64,000 nucleotides of DNA from Gemmatimonadota bacterium (lineage in GTDB: Bacteria > Gemmatimonadota > Gemmatimonadetes > Gemmatimonadales > GWC2-71-9): positions 1 through 64,000 of the forward strand of contig JADJPD010000023.1 in NCBI GenBank assembly GCA_016713435.1, read 5' to 3'. The translations under genes were made by a program, and so were the position numbers. Below are positions 46,491 to 55,227 of the stretch, piece after piece. The notes under the pieces were generated by a model. It searched no databases, had not been told where the DNA came from, and worked only from the letters and a program-made list of their open reading frames with translations. The first letter of the stretch is position 1; every line of letters starts with the position of its first letter.

Positions 46491-47618
46491 ATGCGGTACT
46501 CCCAGCGCGGGCTCGGCTCCGCCCGGCGTCAGGTGCGGGGCGGGACGGCGGCGGTCCTCGGCGCGCTCCTGCTCCTCGGGTGCGCCGATCGCGCCCCGGA
46601 GCGCACGTCGCCGGTGGGCCGCCGCCACCTGGCGTGGATGGACAGCACCCGCACCGACTGGGACGGCCGTGGCCCCCGCCCGCTCGACGTGACGGTCTGG
46701 TACCCGGCGGCCCAGGGCAGCGTCGAGCTGCCGTGGGCCGCCGGCGTCTTCCGCTTCGGCTGGTCCGCGCAGAACGCGGCGTGGGCCGACACGCGGCGCC
46801 ATCCGCTCGTCCTGCTCTCGCACGGGACGGGGGGCAGCGTGGCGCAGCACTCGTGGCTCGCGGAGGCGCTGGTGCAGGCGGGCTTCGTGGTGGCGGGCGT
46901 CAACCATCATGGCAACACCGCCGTCGAGGGGCTGTATCGCCTGCCGGGCTTCGTGCTGCCCTGGGAGCGCGCACTCGACCTCTCGGCGCTGCTCACGCAG
47001 CTCGCGGCGGACTCCGCGCTGGCGCCGCACCTCGACACGGCGCGCGTCGGCGCCGCGGGCTTCTCCCTCGGCGGCTACACGGTGGTGGCGCTCGCCGGCG
47101 GGTGGTTCTCCTACGAGGCCCGGGCGCGCACCTGCGCGGAGCGGCCGGAGGCACCGTATTGCACGCTGCCCCCGGAAGCGCCGTTCACCCTGGCCGACGT
47201 GGACTCGGTGAGCCGCGTGGATCCGGTGTTCCAGGCCTCGGTGGCGCGCAGCCGCCGCCCCGTCACCGACGCGCGCATCCGCGCCATCCTGGCGATGGCC
47301 CCGGCCGGCATGCCCCTCATGGACTCCGCCTCGCTGGCGGGCATCACCGTGCCCGTGCGTGTCCTCCTCGGCACGCGCGACAGGCAGGTGGACGCCCCCG
47401 GCACCGAGGCCGTGCTGGCCCGCCTGCTGCCGCGCGCCCGCGTCTCGGTGCTCGACGCCGCCCACTACGATTTCCTCGGGCAGTGCAGCCCCAAGGGCCA
47501 GGTGGTGCTCCGCGCCCTCTGCGCCGGCGGCGGTGCCCCGCGCGCCGAGCTGCACCGGCAGGCCGCCGAGGCGGCGGTGACGTTCTTCTCCCAGACCCTG
47601 GGCGCTGACACGCCCTGA
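46491..47618 (+). CDS. Alpha/beta hydrolase lipoprotein (PAF-acetylhydrolase/dienelactone-like)
   Basis: 375 residues; signal ends LLLLGC, with Cys31 as lipid site. The nucleophile is Ser192 in GFSLGGYT; HGTGG (111-115) forms the oxyanion loop; a late His in DAAHYDFLG fits the catalytic triad. Pattern is like the platelet-activating-factor acetylhydrolase/predicted dienelactone hydrolase group. Two bases separate it from the TPR gene, suggesting one operon. Confidence 0.8.
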   Translation: MRYSQRGLGSARRQVRGGTAAVLGALLLLGCADRAPERTSPVGRRHLAWMDSTRTDWDGRGPRPLDVTVWYPAAQGSVELPWAAGVFRFGWSAQNAAWADTRRHPLVLLSHGTGGSVAQHSWLAEALVQAGFVVAGVNHHGNTAVEGLYRLPGFVLPWERALDLSALLTQLAADSALAPHLDTARVGAAGFSLGGYTVVALAGGWFSYEARARTCAERPEAPYCTLPPEAPFTLADVDSVSRVDPVFQASVARSRRPVTDARIRAILAMAPAGMPLMDSASLAGITVPVRVLLGTRDRQVDAPGTEAVLARLLPRARVSVLDAAHYDFLGQCSPKGQVVLRALCAGGGAPRAELHRQAAEAAVTFFSQTLGADTP

Positions 47619-47627
47619 CACGACCGC

Positions 47628-47683
47628 CCGGGGAACTTTCCCCGGTCCCCGCGACTCTCCTCCCACACCCTCGCGGGAGTCGC
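47628..47683 (+). terminator. Two tandem stem-loops before the LysE gene
   Basis: First: CCGGGGAA (47628-47635) with TTCCCCGG (47638-47645), nearly no loop. Second: GCGACTC (47651-47657) with GAGTCGC (47677-47683). They lie between the hydrolase stop and the LysE start (47688); the first may terminate, the second ends 4 bases before the start codon and could limit translation. Confidence 0.4.
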
Positions 47684-47687
47684 TTCC

Positions 47688-48329
47688 ATGTCCCTGCCGC
47701 TTTTTGAGCCAGCCACGCTCGGCACCTACCTGCTGGCGGCGGTCGCACTGATGGTGGCGCCGGGGCCGGGGCAGGCGCTGGTCCTTGCGCGCACCCTGCA
47801 GGGCGGCACGCGCCACGGGGTGCTGACGGCGCTCGGCCTCGAGCTCGGTACCCTGGTGCACACCCTCGCGGCCGCGCTTGGCCTCTCGGCGATCCTGGCC
47901 ACCTCGGCCGCGGCGTTCGCGGTAGTGAAGTGGCTCGGCGCGGGATACCTGGTCTGGCTCGGCATCAGCGCGCTGCGGGCGGCGGGGCGGGACCGGGCGG
48001 CCGAGGTGGCAGCGCCCGCGCCCACGCATCATGTGCTGCTCCGCGCCGCGGTGACCGGCCTCCTCAATCCCAAGGTGGCCCTCTTCTTCCTGGCCTTCCT
48101 GCCGCAGTTCGTGACGCCGGCACGCGGCCACGTGTTCCTGCAGTTCGTCGTCCTCGGCCTCCTCTTTGCCCTCCTCGGACTGGCGGGCGACAGCCTGCTG
48201 GCCATGGCGGCGGGCCGGGCGCGGACCCGCCTCGTCAGATCCACGGCGGGGTCCCGCTGGCGGGAGCGGGTGACGGGCACGGTGCTCATCGGGCTCGGGC
48301 TCCGGCTCGCGCTGGTGCAGCGCGGGTAG
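47688..48329 (+). CDS. LysE-family amino acid exporter
   Basis: 213 residues, about six membrane helices. N-terminal PGPGQALVLARTLQGGTRHGVLTALGLELGT is the LysE/RhtB signature region; second half has LLNPKVALFFLAFLPQFV. Exports an amino acid or related small molecule; the substrate is not predictable. Possible RhtB-like member. Confidence 0.9.
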   Translation: MSLPLFEPATLGTYLLAAVALMVAPGPGQALVLARTLQGGTRHGVLTALGLELGTLVHTLAAALGLSAILATSAAAFAVVKWLGAGYLVWLGISALRAAGRDRAAEVAAPAPTHHVLLRAAVTGLLNPKVALFFLAFLPQFVTPARGHVFLQFVVLGLLFALLGLAGDSLLAMAAGRARTRLVRSTAGSRWRERVTGTVLIGLGLRLALVQRG

Positions 48330-48336
48330 GGCCCTC

Positions 48337-49083
48337 GTGCGGACCTACCGCTACGGCCCCGACCCCGACCACGCCGGCGACCTCTACCTCCCGGCGACGC
48401 GCGGCCCCCTCGTCTGCCTCTTCCACGGCGGCTTCTGGCGCATGCCCTACGACCGGGGCCAGTGCAGCGCCATCGCCGGCGACCTCGCGGCCCGCGGCTA
48501 CGCCGTCTGGAACCTCGGCTACCGCCGGGTGGGGGAGGGCGGCCACCCCTGGCCCGCCACCCGCGACGACGTGGACCTGATCCTCACCGCCCTGCCTGCC
48601 CTCGGCGAGGCGCATCACGGCGTCGAGCTCTCGCGCGTGATCTTCGCCGGCCACTCGGCGGGCGGGCACCTGGCCTTCTGGGCCGCCGCGCGGTGCCGGC
48701 GCCTGCCGCGGAGCTTCCGGGTGGTGGGCGCCATCGGCCTGGCGCCGCTGCTCGACCTGGCCGCCGCCCACTCCGCCGGCCTGGGACATGGCGCGGTGGA
48801 GGCGTTCCTGGGCGGCACCGCGGCCCACGTGGCTGCGCGGCTCCCCGACGCCTCGCCCCGCGCACTGCTGCCACTCGGCGTTCCCCAGGTGGTGATCCAC
48901 GGCGAGGACGACACCGCCGTCCCGCTCACCGACAGCCGAGCCTACGTGGACGCCGCCCGGCAGGCGGGCGATCCCGCCGCCCTCGTGGCGCTCCGGGCGA
49001 CGAGCCACATGGCCTTCCTGGATCCCGCCTCGGCGGCGCATCATGCGCTGGTGGCGGCGCTCGAGGAGCTGGCGGGGGGATAG
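48337..49083 (+). CDS. Alpha/beta hydrolase (esterase)
   Basis: 248 residues, GTG start, cytoplasmic (no signal). HGGFW (30-34) is the oxyanion-hole motif of the HSL/kynurenine-formamidase-type group; nucleophile Ser107 in GHSAGGH; Asp in HGEDDTAVP; His in TSHMAF. A kynurenine formamidase-like activity is possible but there are no tryptophan-catabolism genes nearby. Starts 7 bases after the LysE stop. Confidence 0.82.
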   Translation: MRTYRYGPDPDHAGDLYLPATRGPLVCLFHGGFWRMPYDRGQCSAIAGDLAARGYAVWNLGYRRVGEGGHPWPATRDDVDLILTALPALGEAHHGVELSRVIFAGHSAGGHLAFWAAARCRRLPRSFRVVGAIGLAPLLDLAAAHSAGLGHGAVEAFLGGTAAHVAARLPDASPRALLPLGVPQVVIHGEDDTAVPLTDSRAYVDAARQAGDPAALVALRATSHMAFLDPASAAHHALVAALEELAGG

Positions 49084-49210
49084 CGAGGCCCGCATCCCGC
49101 CGGCGCCCGTCCGGGGCGGCGCGCGCCGCGCACCCGCAGGAGTTCAGCGCCCATTCACGCCAGCTTCAAGCCGCCGCGGCTAGCGTGACGCGACTTCACC
49201 GGAGTCGTCC

Positions 49211-49828
49211 ATGCGTCGCGCCGTGCTGTTGCTCGCCCTCCTTGTCGCCGCCTCGATCCCCCTCGCGTCCCAATCGGCCGACACGGCCGGTCCCTGGACC
49301 CTGCGCCTGCGCGGCGCGATCGCGGGCGGCTCCCATCACTCGGCCCCGGCGCGGCTCGAGGTGTACAGCGGTCTGGGCCTCGAGGCTGGTGTGGAACGCG
49401 CCCTGACGCGCGAGCTCTCGCTGGCGTTCCTGGTGCGGCCGGAGTCCCGCGAGGTGGATTCCGTGGCCGGCGGCGGCGTGCGCCCCCGGCTCGGCTCGCT
49501 CGAGTCGGTGGGGCTGACGCTCCTGGTCCAGTACCGGATTCCGCGGGGCCGCTGGACCCCGTACGCGGGCCTGGGCGTGGCATTCATGCCGACCTGGGAG
49601 AAGTCGGGGGTGCTGGACACCCTGGACGTCTCCCCGGGCCTGGGCCCCGCGCTCGCGGTGGGCATGGACCTGGCGCTGTCGCGGACGGTGCTGCTCAACC
49701 TCGACCTGCGCGCCAGCCAGGAACGGCGGCTGCTCGAGGCGCACGGGACGCGGGTGGCGCGGGTCAGCCTCGATCCGCTGGTGATTGGGGTGGGGGTGGG
49801 GATCCGGCCCGGGTCCGGGCGGCGGTGA
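49211..49828 (+). CDS. OmpW-like outer-membrane beta-barrel protein
   Basis: 205 residues. Signal peptide MRRAVLLLALLVAASIPLASQS, then alternating amphipathic strands, with an OmpW-type core (YRIPRGRWTPYAGLGVAFMPTWEKSGVL) and a final strand SLDPLVIGVGVGIR. Eight-stranded barrel predicted by this family; function uncertain (small hydrophobic molecule passage in homologues). Confidence 0.75.
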   Translation: MRRAVLLLALLVAASIPLASQSADTAGPWTLRLRGAIAGGSHHSAPARLEVYSGLGLEAGVERALTRELSLAFLVRPESREVDSVAGGGVRPRLGSLESVGLTLLVQYRIPRGRWTPYAGLGVAFMPTWEKSGVLDTLDVSPGLGPALAVGMDLALSRTVLLNLDLRASQERRLLEAHGTRVARVSLDPLVIGVGVGIRPGSGRR

Positions 49829-49914
49829 CGAGTGGAACCTGGCGAGCCTTCGTTCCGTCAGGCTCGGCGCCGCACCCGTCACCCCAGCCCGACGCCGAGC
49901 CCCGAGGCCCCTTC

Positions 49915-50172
49915 ATGCTCCAGCTCCGCCCCAATTGCGAATGCTGTGACCGCGACCTGCCCGCCGACTCCCCTGACGCCCGCATCTGCAGCTTCGAGTG
50001 CACCTTCTGCGCGGAGTGCGCGGAGACGCGGCTGCACCATCGCTGCCCCAACTGCGATGGTGAACTCCTGGCCCGGCCCCGGCGCCTGGCCGAGCACCTG
50101 GTGCGCTACCCCGCGACGTCGATGCGAGTGAAGAAGCTCGGGGGGTGTGTCGCGGGAGTGGGCGTGGAGTAG
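49915..50172 (+). CDS. DUF1272 protein (cysteine-rich, zinc-ribbon-like)
   Basis: 85 residues from ATG 49915 (the frame from 49825 extends into the preceding gene's stop and is unlikely). Eight cysteines, in pairs: CECCDRDL, CSFECTFCAECAETRL, CPNCDGELL, fits DUF1272. Presumably binds zinc; function unknown. Confidence 0.85.
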   Translation: MLQLRPNCECCDRDLPADSPDARICSFECTFCAECAETRLHHRCPNCDGELLARPRRLAEHLVRYPATSMRVKKLGGCVAGVGVE

Positions 50173-50180
50173 GGCGGCAA

Positions 50181-50208
50181 TTGCGGGAGCCGCGCGGCGC
50201 GGTAGGTT
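50181..50208 (+). promoter_or_regulatory. Candidate promoter before the 50257 gene
   Basis: TTGCGG (50181-50186) and TAGGTT (50203-50208), 16 bases apart; the -10 is identical to that of the lipid operon. Start codon lies 48 bases downstream. Confidence 0.4.
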
Positions 50209-50256
50209 CGGGGCAGGGCCTCAGCGACCAGATCCCCACCCTGGAGAGTCCGCGGA

Positions 50257-51012
50257 ATGCCGTGCCACGCCGTGTCACCTCGATGGCCCCCGCTCTTCCG
50301 TCAGGCAGCGGTCGCGGTGAAGGGCCACTTGCGGCGGGCACCGCAGCCCCGGGGACCCGCCGGTGGTGGGCGGCTCGGATCGGGCGGCGCGGCGCGGCAC
50401 GCGGGGCGGTGGCTCGCGCTCGCCGGCACTGCACTGGCGCTCCTCGGGGTGCCACCGGTGCGGGCCCAGGCCTTCCCCGACGCCATCCGGATCCCCGCGT
50501 GTCCCGTCGCCGACAGCCTCATTGGCGCGGAGCGACTGCGGCTGCGGGGCGTCGCGGTGGTGCGCGAGGATTCCACGGGGCGCCGCACCGCCGGCACGGG
50601 TCATCGCTTCCTCGAACTGCGGAACTTCCACCTCACCGCCCTCGCCCGTCTCACCGAAGACGCTGCGGCGCCCATCCAGCGGGTGCAGCTCGATGTGGCC
50701 TTCATCGACCGTGTGCTCTACAAGCGCCTGGCCCCAGAGCCGCGCGATACGCTCTGGGTGACGGTGGACGACACGCTGCGCCTCATGCTCGGCCCGCCCC
50801 GCATGTACCCCTCCCACGCGGAACCGGAGTATGCGGCCGCCTACCTCTGGACGACCGTCACGCCGGCCACCTTCCTTGCCATGGCGCGGGCAAGGCGGCT
50901 GGAGTTCCGGATCCACGACCGCAAGGGCCGCCCGTCCAGCCAGGAGATGGACGACGTGCAGGCGGTGTTCCGCGCCGCCTACTGCCCGGCGGGGGAACCG
51001 GTGGTTCAGTGA
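50257..51012 (+). CDS. Hypothetical secreted protein
   Basis: 251 residues. A hydrophobic stretch at about 55-68 followed by AQA looks like a late signal peptide (RWLALAGTALALLGVPPVRAQA), so the true start may lie further downstream than 50257; no better ATG is available, though GTG 50317 is possible. The mature part has two cysteines (PACPVAD, YCPAGE) that could form a disulphide. No known family recognised. Confidence 0.5.
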   Translation: MPCHAVSPRWPPLFRQAAVAVKGHLRRAPQPRGPAGGGRLGSGGAARHAGRWLALAGTALALLGVPPVRAQAFPDAIRIPACPVADSLIGAERLRLRGVAVVREDSTGRRTAGTGHRFLELRNFHLTALARLTEDAAAPIQRVQLDVAFIDRVLYKRLAPEPRDTLWVTVDDTLRLMLGPPRMYPSHAEPEYAAAYLWTTVTPATFLAMARARRLEFRIHDRKGRPSSQEMDDVQAVFRAAYCPAGEPVVQ

Positions 51013-51037
51013 GTGGCCGCGCCCTCGCGCCACTGCG

Positions 51038-51175
51038 GTGCTCCGCCTCGCGGCCCTCCTCTTCACCTGCTCGGAGGGCACGGGCCCGTCAGAGCCACGC
51101 ACCCAGCGCCTGACGGTCTACGCCGACCCCGGCCTCGGTATCGGCAGCGCGCCCACCGAGATCACGTCGGCTTGA
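51038..51175 (+). CDS. Possible short lipoprotein or fragment
   Basis: 45 codons from GTG: MLRLAALLFTCSEG then SEPRTQRLTVYADPGLGIGS. It looks like a lipoprotein signal with lipobox-like LFTC, cut off soon after. May be the remnant of a longer gene in the 198-base gap. Weak. Confidence 0.2.
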   Translation: MLRLAALLFTCSEGTGPSEPRTQRLTVYADPGLGIGSAPTEITSA

Positions 51176-51210
51176 GGCTGGTCCGCGCGTCGCGCGGGCG
51201 CTGGATCGCC

Positions 51211-52944
51211 TCAGGGGCCGCAAATGTCCCCGCCGGCGTTGTTGCTGAAGCTGTTGCCGAGGGCCGGCGCGGTGAAGTCCGTGGTCCAGGGAGGCTGGTT
51301 GACCACCAGCACGCCGCAGCCCGAGGAATTCTGGATGCTGCTGTGCTGGATCACCGGACCCAGGTCGACGTAGAAGTGGAAGCTCCCCGCCACCGGGTAC
51401 TCGGCACCTCCATTGTCCACCACCACGTGGTCGAAGATCGTGGCCGAGTCGGCCGCCGGCCCCAGGACGATGCCGGTCCAGCCGCCCGGCAGGCCGCTGG
51501 TGGCCGTGAACGTGATCGGCGCCTGGGCCGTGCCCACGGCGTGGATGGCGCCGGGGCGGGGCATGCCAGCCGAGAGGGTGCCGGCCCCCTCGAAGTAGAT
51601 CGTGGTGCCCGGCAGCAGGGTGAGCGTCGGATGGCTGACGCTGTCACCCACCACGATGTGGTTGTACACGTAGTAGGGCACGCCGAGGGCCGGCCAGGTC
51701 TCGTCCTGGCGCACCTCGGCCTGGAGGATCCGCACCCGGTCGAAGATGTTGCCCGTGTACTGCCCGGGCGGGATGGCGGCCACGGGGCTCAGGGACAGCT
51801 CGATGGGCCAGTTGGAGCTGCCGGTGATGGTGAGGTTGGCGGATCCCGGGCCCGGGGCGCCCGCATTCGCGAGGCCCAGGCCGGAGCCCCCGCTGTTCTG
51901 GATCCGCACGTCCGCCAGCACCGGGGCCGGCGCGGGGTCCCCGCCGAACGAGCCGGCAATCAGCACGCACGTCGACACCAGGCCGCAGTGGTCCAGCGTC
52001 GTGTTCCAGATCCCGCTCGACACCGCATGGGCGTAGAACCCCAGGCGCTGCCACCAGTCGGCGCGGGGAAGGAGCACCGTGCGCGGCCCGCCCGGACTTC
52101 CCACCTGCAGGCCCCCCGGGGCGCTGGCGCCCACCTCGATGCTGGCGCTGAGGCGGATGGTGTTGCCCGCGGCGATCACGAGCACGGGCGTCTTGGGGCC
52201 CTCCACCACCAGCGTGCCGACGATGCCCCAGGGCACCCCCGCGGCCAGGGTGAGCGAGTCGCGCAGCGTGTCGGCCTCGAGGCGGACCTCGTTGGTGTCG
52301 TTCCCGCTGATGGTGCCGCCGAGCGGGAAGCGCGCCGCCTCGCGCGTCCGGAACCGCGCCGCGTCCGCCGACATGCCGAGCACCGACAGCGCCGTGGAGC
52401 CGGCGGCAAAGCGTGACTGGTTGTAGAGGATGAGCCCCGTCCCCCGGCCCTGCGCCAGGGTGACGTGGTCGATGAGCAGCTCGGGATTCTCGGTGGGCTT
52501 CTGGGGATCGCCGAGGACCACGCAGGCCGGCGGCACGTTGAGGTAGTGGGGCGTGCCGCAGCCCTCGAGCGTCACGTGATGGAGCTCGCTGGTGGTGCTG
52601 CTGTGGAAGAGGAGCCCGAACCACGCCCCCGGGCCCGCGGCCGAGTCGAGGCTCTTCATTACCACCGGGTCCTCCGCCGTGCCGAGCACGCGCAGGATGC
52701 CGGGCCCGGCCGGCTGCCCGACGGCGATCCCGGCCGCCGAGTCGAAGAGCACCGTGGCGCCCGCCTCGATGGTGAGGGTGGCCCCACCCCAGATGGGAAA
52801 GGAGCCGTGCACGACGTGCGGCGAACCGGCGCGGGTCCAGGTGGCGTCGTGCGTGAGCTGCCCCCGGTGGTCGCTGCCGGGGTCCGATGGGTCGCTGCAG
52901 GCCGTGGCCAGCAGGACGAGGGGGACGAAAAGGCGTGCGCGCAT
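51211..52944 (-). CDS. Lipoprotein with right-handed beta-helix repeats
   Basis: 577 residues. Signal MRARLFVPLVLLATAC with lipobox ATAC. Many short repeats of the parallel beta-helix type (DGAT-like: ATLTIEAGATVLFDSAAGIAVGQPA; VIAAGNTIRLSASIEVG; TLTLLPGTTIYFEGAGTLSAG). Two blocks have matching order (IEAGATVLF... / LLPGTTIYF...), suggesting an internal duplication. Surface-exposed; possibly binds or cleaves polysaccharide, but no catalytic motif is visible. Confidence 0.75.
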   Translation of the reverse strand: MRARLFVPLVLLATACSDPSDPGSDHRGQLTHDATWTRAGSPHVVHGSFPIWGGATLTIEAGATVLFDSAAGIAVGQPAGPGILRVLGTAEDPVVMKSLDSAAGPGAWFGLLFHSSTTSELHHVTLEGCGTPHYLNVPPACVVLGDPQKPTENPELLIDHVTLAQGRGTGLILYNQSRFAAGSTALSVLGMSADAARFRTREAARFPLGGTISGNDTNEVRLEADTLRDSLTLAAGVPWGIVGTLVVEGPKTPVLVIAAGNTIRLSASIEVGASAPGGLQVGSPGGPRTVLLPRADWWQRLGFYAHAVSSGIWNTTLDHCGLVSTCVLIAGSFGGDPAPAPVLADVRIQNSGGSGLGLANAGAPGPGSANLTITGSSNWPIELSLSPVAAIPPGQYTGNIFDRVRILQAEVRQDETWPALGVPYYVYNHIVVGDSVSHPTLTLLPGTTIYFEGAGTLSAGMPRPGAIHAVGTAQAPITFTATSGLPGGWTGIVLGPAADSATIFDHVVVDNGGAEYPVAGSFHFYVDLGPVIQHSSIQNSSGCGVLVVNQPPWTTDFTAPALGNSFSNNAGGDICGP

Positions 52945-53098
52945 GAGGCGGGGGGAGAGTGCGCTTGCTGGGATGCGGGAGCCGCAGCATCCAACCTACC
53001 GCGCACGCGACGGCGCGCAACGGGCGGAACCGCCGCCGCACGCCACATCCCCGCCACCGGTCACGGGCCCGGTGGCGGGGATGTCTGGGGTCATGCGC

Positions 53099-53797
53099 CT
53101 AACTGTTGCCCGACTGGTCCGCCGGCGGCGTCGCCGGCTTGGCGCTCGCCGACTTCTTCCGCGCCTTGGGCCACGGGATCCTCCGGGCTTCCCGCCACTG
53201 CGCCAGCAGCGTCGGGTCGTCCTGCAGTTGCACCCGATGAATGGCGTCGAGCTCCTTGAGGACGTCCATGATCTCATCGGCCACTTCCTTCATGCCCTTG
53301 CGGGCGAGGCCGGCGGCGCGCGTGCCGCCGTAGCCCGTGTCGGGCAGCGCCGCGAACTCGGCCAGCGCCGTCGCCAGCTGGTCCGGGAGGCCGGGTTTCA
53401 TGCCCACCGCCACGAACTGCTCGACGTGGGCCTGGAGATTGGTAAGCACCGTCTGCGCCAGCACCAGGAACTCCGCGGGCTTGTCGGTGTCCCGCCGCGG
53501 CACGTTGAACTGCGCCGCCTTGACCGGGTCCCCCCGGAAGATCACCTGGGCCCAGAGCGCCACGGGCCGCAGGAGATGATAGCGGATGCGCCGATCGAGG
53601 CTCTCCCGCTGGGACGTGGCCCATTCGCGCAGGCCGAGGCCGGACTCCTTCTGACTGGCCAGGGCATGGGCCTTGGCCGTGAGCGCCGTGAGCTTCGCGA
53701 CCAGCGCGGCCACGACGGGAACCTCCATGCTGTGGGCGCGGCAGAAGTCGAGCACCCTGCCGGCGGCCACGAGCAGGGCCACCAGGACGACGTACAT
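53099..53797 (-). CDS. Hypothetical protein with one N-terminal membrane helix
   Basis: 232 residues from ATG 53797, chosen because CGAGGTGG (Shine-Dalgarno-like) precedes it; longer starts (53911, 54142) add low-complexity sequence from the repeat region. Helix 1-15 (MYVVLVALLVAAGRVLD) then helical, soluble sequence with RESLDRRIRYHLLRPVALWAQVIF and a Lys/Ala-rich tail. No family recognised. Confidence 0.6.
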   Translation of the reverse strand: MYVVLVALLVAAGRVLDFCRAHSMEVPVVAALVAKLTALTAKAHALASQKESGLGLREWATSQRESLDRRIRYHLLRPVALWAQVIFRGDPVKAAQFNVPRRDTDKPAEFLVLAQTVLTNLQAHVEQFVAVGMKPGLPDQLATALAEFAALPDTGYGGTRAAGLARKGMKEVADEIMDVLKELDAIHRVQLQDDPTLLAQWREARRIPWPKARKKSASAKPATPPADQSGNS

Positions 53798-54126
53798 AAA
53801 CCACCTCGTGAGTTGTCCACCGGATGAGGCAGGGGAGCGCGGCGCCCGTGGCAGCCCGTCCTGCGGGTCGCGCGCATCCGTACGCGGCCCGGCAGGATCG
53901 GTGTGTGGCATTTGTCGTGCCAACACGCGGGAAGTTGCGTCGTCGTGAATATCTATCCGGCGTATCTGGCGGCGGGACTTGCGGTTACGCCCCCGCAATC
54001 GGCGCGGAAAACGGCGCGGACCGCTGGCGCGCGGCTCACATTCTTTCGTTCTCCAGCGATCAGGTCGCTCTGGAGCATGAAGAAAACCTCCGGCGTCACG
54101 GAAGCAGCGGGTGCGGTCCGGTGCGA

Positions 54127-54498
54127 TGAGGTCCGCGCCCATTAGGTGATGGCGGCGGCCGTTGCATAATTCCCCCGCCCATTACATGATGGCGCCGCCC
54201 ATTAGATGACCGGGCCGGCCACCGACATGAGGGAAACGCCCAATGACATGATGGAACCGGCGATGGACATGAGGGATTCGGCCGCGGAGATGAGAGACGC
54301 GGCCAAGAAGATGAGGGACGCCGCCATTAGATGAGGACGAGGCCCGCGGTCATGCCGGGCGCCGACATTAGGTGAAGGGAACGGCCGCGGGCATGAGGGT
54401 GGCGCTTCATCACATGAGGGATTCCGCCACGGGCATGAGGGAAACGGTCACGGGCGTGAGGGAATCGGCCGCCGACATGATGCCGGCGGCGGGCAAGG
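54127..54498. repeat. 18-unit degenerate tandem repeat, 20/21 bp period
   Basis: A conserved TGA (once TAA, once TGC) occurs at 54127, 54147, 54167, 54187, 54207, 54228, 54249, 54270, 54291, 54312, 54332, 54353, 54373, 54394, 54415, 54436, 54457 and 54478: every step is 20 or 21 bases. Core consensus is ATGAGGGAAWCGGCC. The 20 bp spacings mostly precede units with CATTAG(A/G)TGA or CATTACATGA; the 21 bp ones follow (G/C)GACATGAGGG-like units. It fills the 818-base gap between the divergent genes starting at 53797 and 54616. Not IS, not CRISPR. Confidence 0.85.
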
Positions 54499-54615
54499 GA
54501 GGGGGACTGGCGGGAGGGCGAGGTGTGGTGAGCGACCGGCGCCGGCCGGATCCTCCGCCCCTCCAGCGCGCCGGTCCCGCGCCGCACCTTGGGGACGGCG
54601 CGGGAGGCGCCGCTC

Positions 54616-55056
54616 ATGGCCCTGACCATCATCATGGTGTGGTTTCTCGGAATCGGCGTGCTGACGGCCGCCGGTGTCATCGCCCTCGCCCGTCGCTGGC
54701 TCACCCCGCGGTCGGAGGCGGCGTTCCTGGGGCTCCTCCTCCTTCCGGTGGCCGGGGTGTACCTCGCCTTCGCCACCTACTTCCACGCGCCGGAGGCGAT
54801 CCGGCTCGTGGCCGGGCAGGTGGTGGTGATCGGCCTGCTCGGGCTGGTGGGGATGCGGATGCCGGTGGTCGCGGCGGCGGGGTGGGTGCTGCACGGGGGA
54901 TGGGACCTGTGGCATGAAGTGGCCAGCCACGGCGCCGGCGGCCTGCGGCCGTGGATGACGCCCATCCCGCTCGCCTACGGCGTCTTCTGTGCGGCGGTGG
55001 ACTGGGTCATCGCGGGATACCTGCTGCGAGGGCGGGGGGAGCGCGGGGAGGGGTAG
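54616..55056 (+). CDS. Integral membrane protein (DUF6010-like)
   Basis: 146 residues from ATG 54616; about four hydrophobic helices. The stretch GWVLHGGWDLWHEVASHG, with His-rich centre, resembles DUF6010 membrane proteins; I am not certain of the family. ATG 54589 would add nine residues. No partners evident. Confidence 0.55.
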   Translation: MALTIIMVWFLGIGVLTAAGVIALARRWLTPRSEAAFLGLLLLPVAGVYLAFATYFHAPEAIRLVAGQVVVIGLLGLVGMRMPVVAAAGWVLHGGWDLWHEVASHGAGGLRPWMTPIPLAYGVFCAAVDWVIAGYLLRGRGERGEG

Positions 55057-55227
55057 GGTCCGTCTCAACACTCCTTGATGCATGGCCACCCGCTCGCGCC
55101 GCCGTCCGGACGATCCAGCCTACATTTCCCGCCATGTGCACTCCCGTGAATCCGGCAGGCATCCCCGTGCCGTAGGGCCGCTGCCGGCGGACGTGACTTC
55201 CGTGACTCCTCTCTCCGGGAACCTCCC

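Noticed and set aside
51013..52416. 467-codon plus-strand frame
   Set aside because: Antisense of the beta-helix lipoprotein, which has a clear signal and repeats.
54127..54498. CRISPR array
   Set aside because: Units follow each other without unique spacers, units are degenerate, and there are no cas genes.
54372..54917. 181-codon ORF running from the array into the next gene
   Set aside because: After the heptad part it becomes Gly/Arg/Ala-rich antisense-like sequence overlapping the 54616 membrane gene in another frame.
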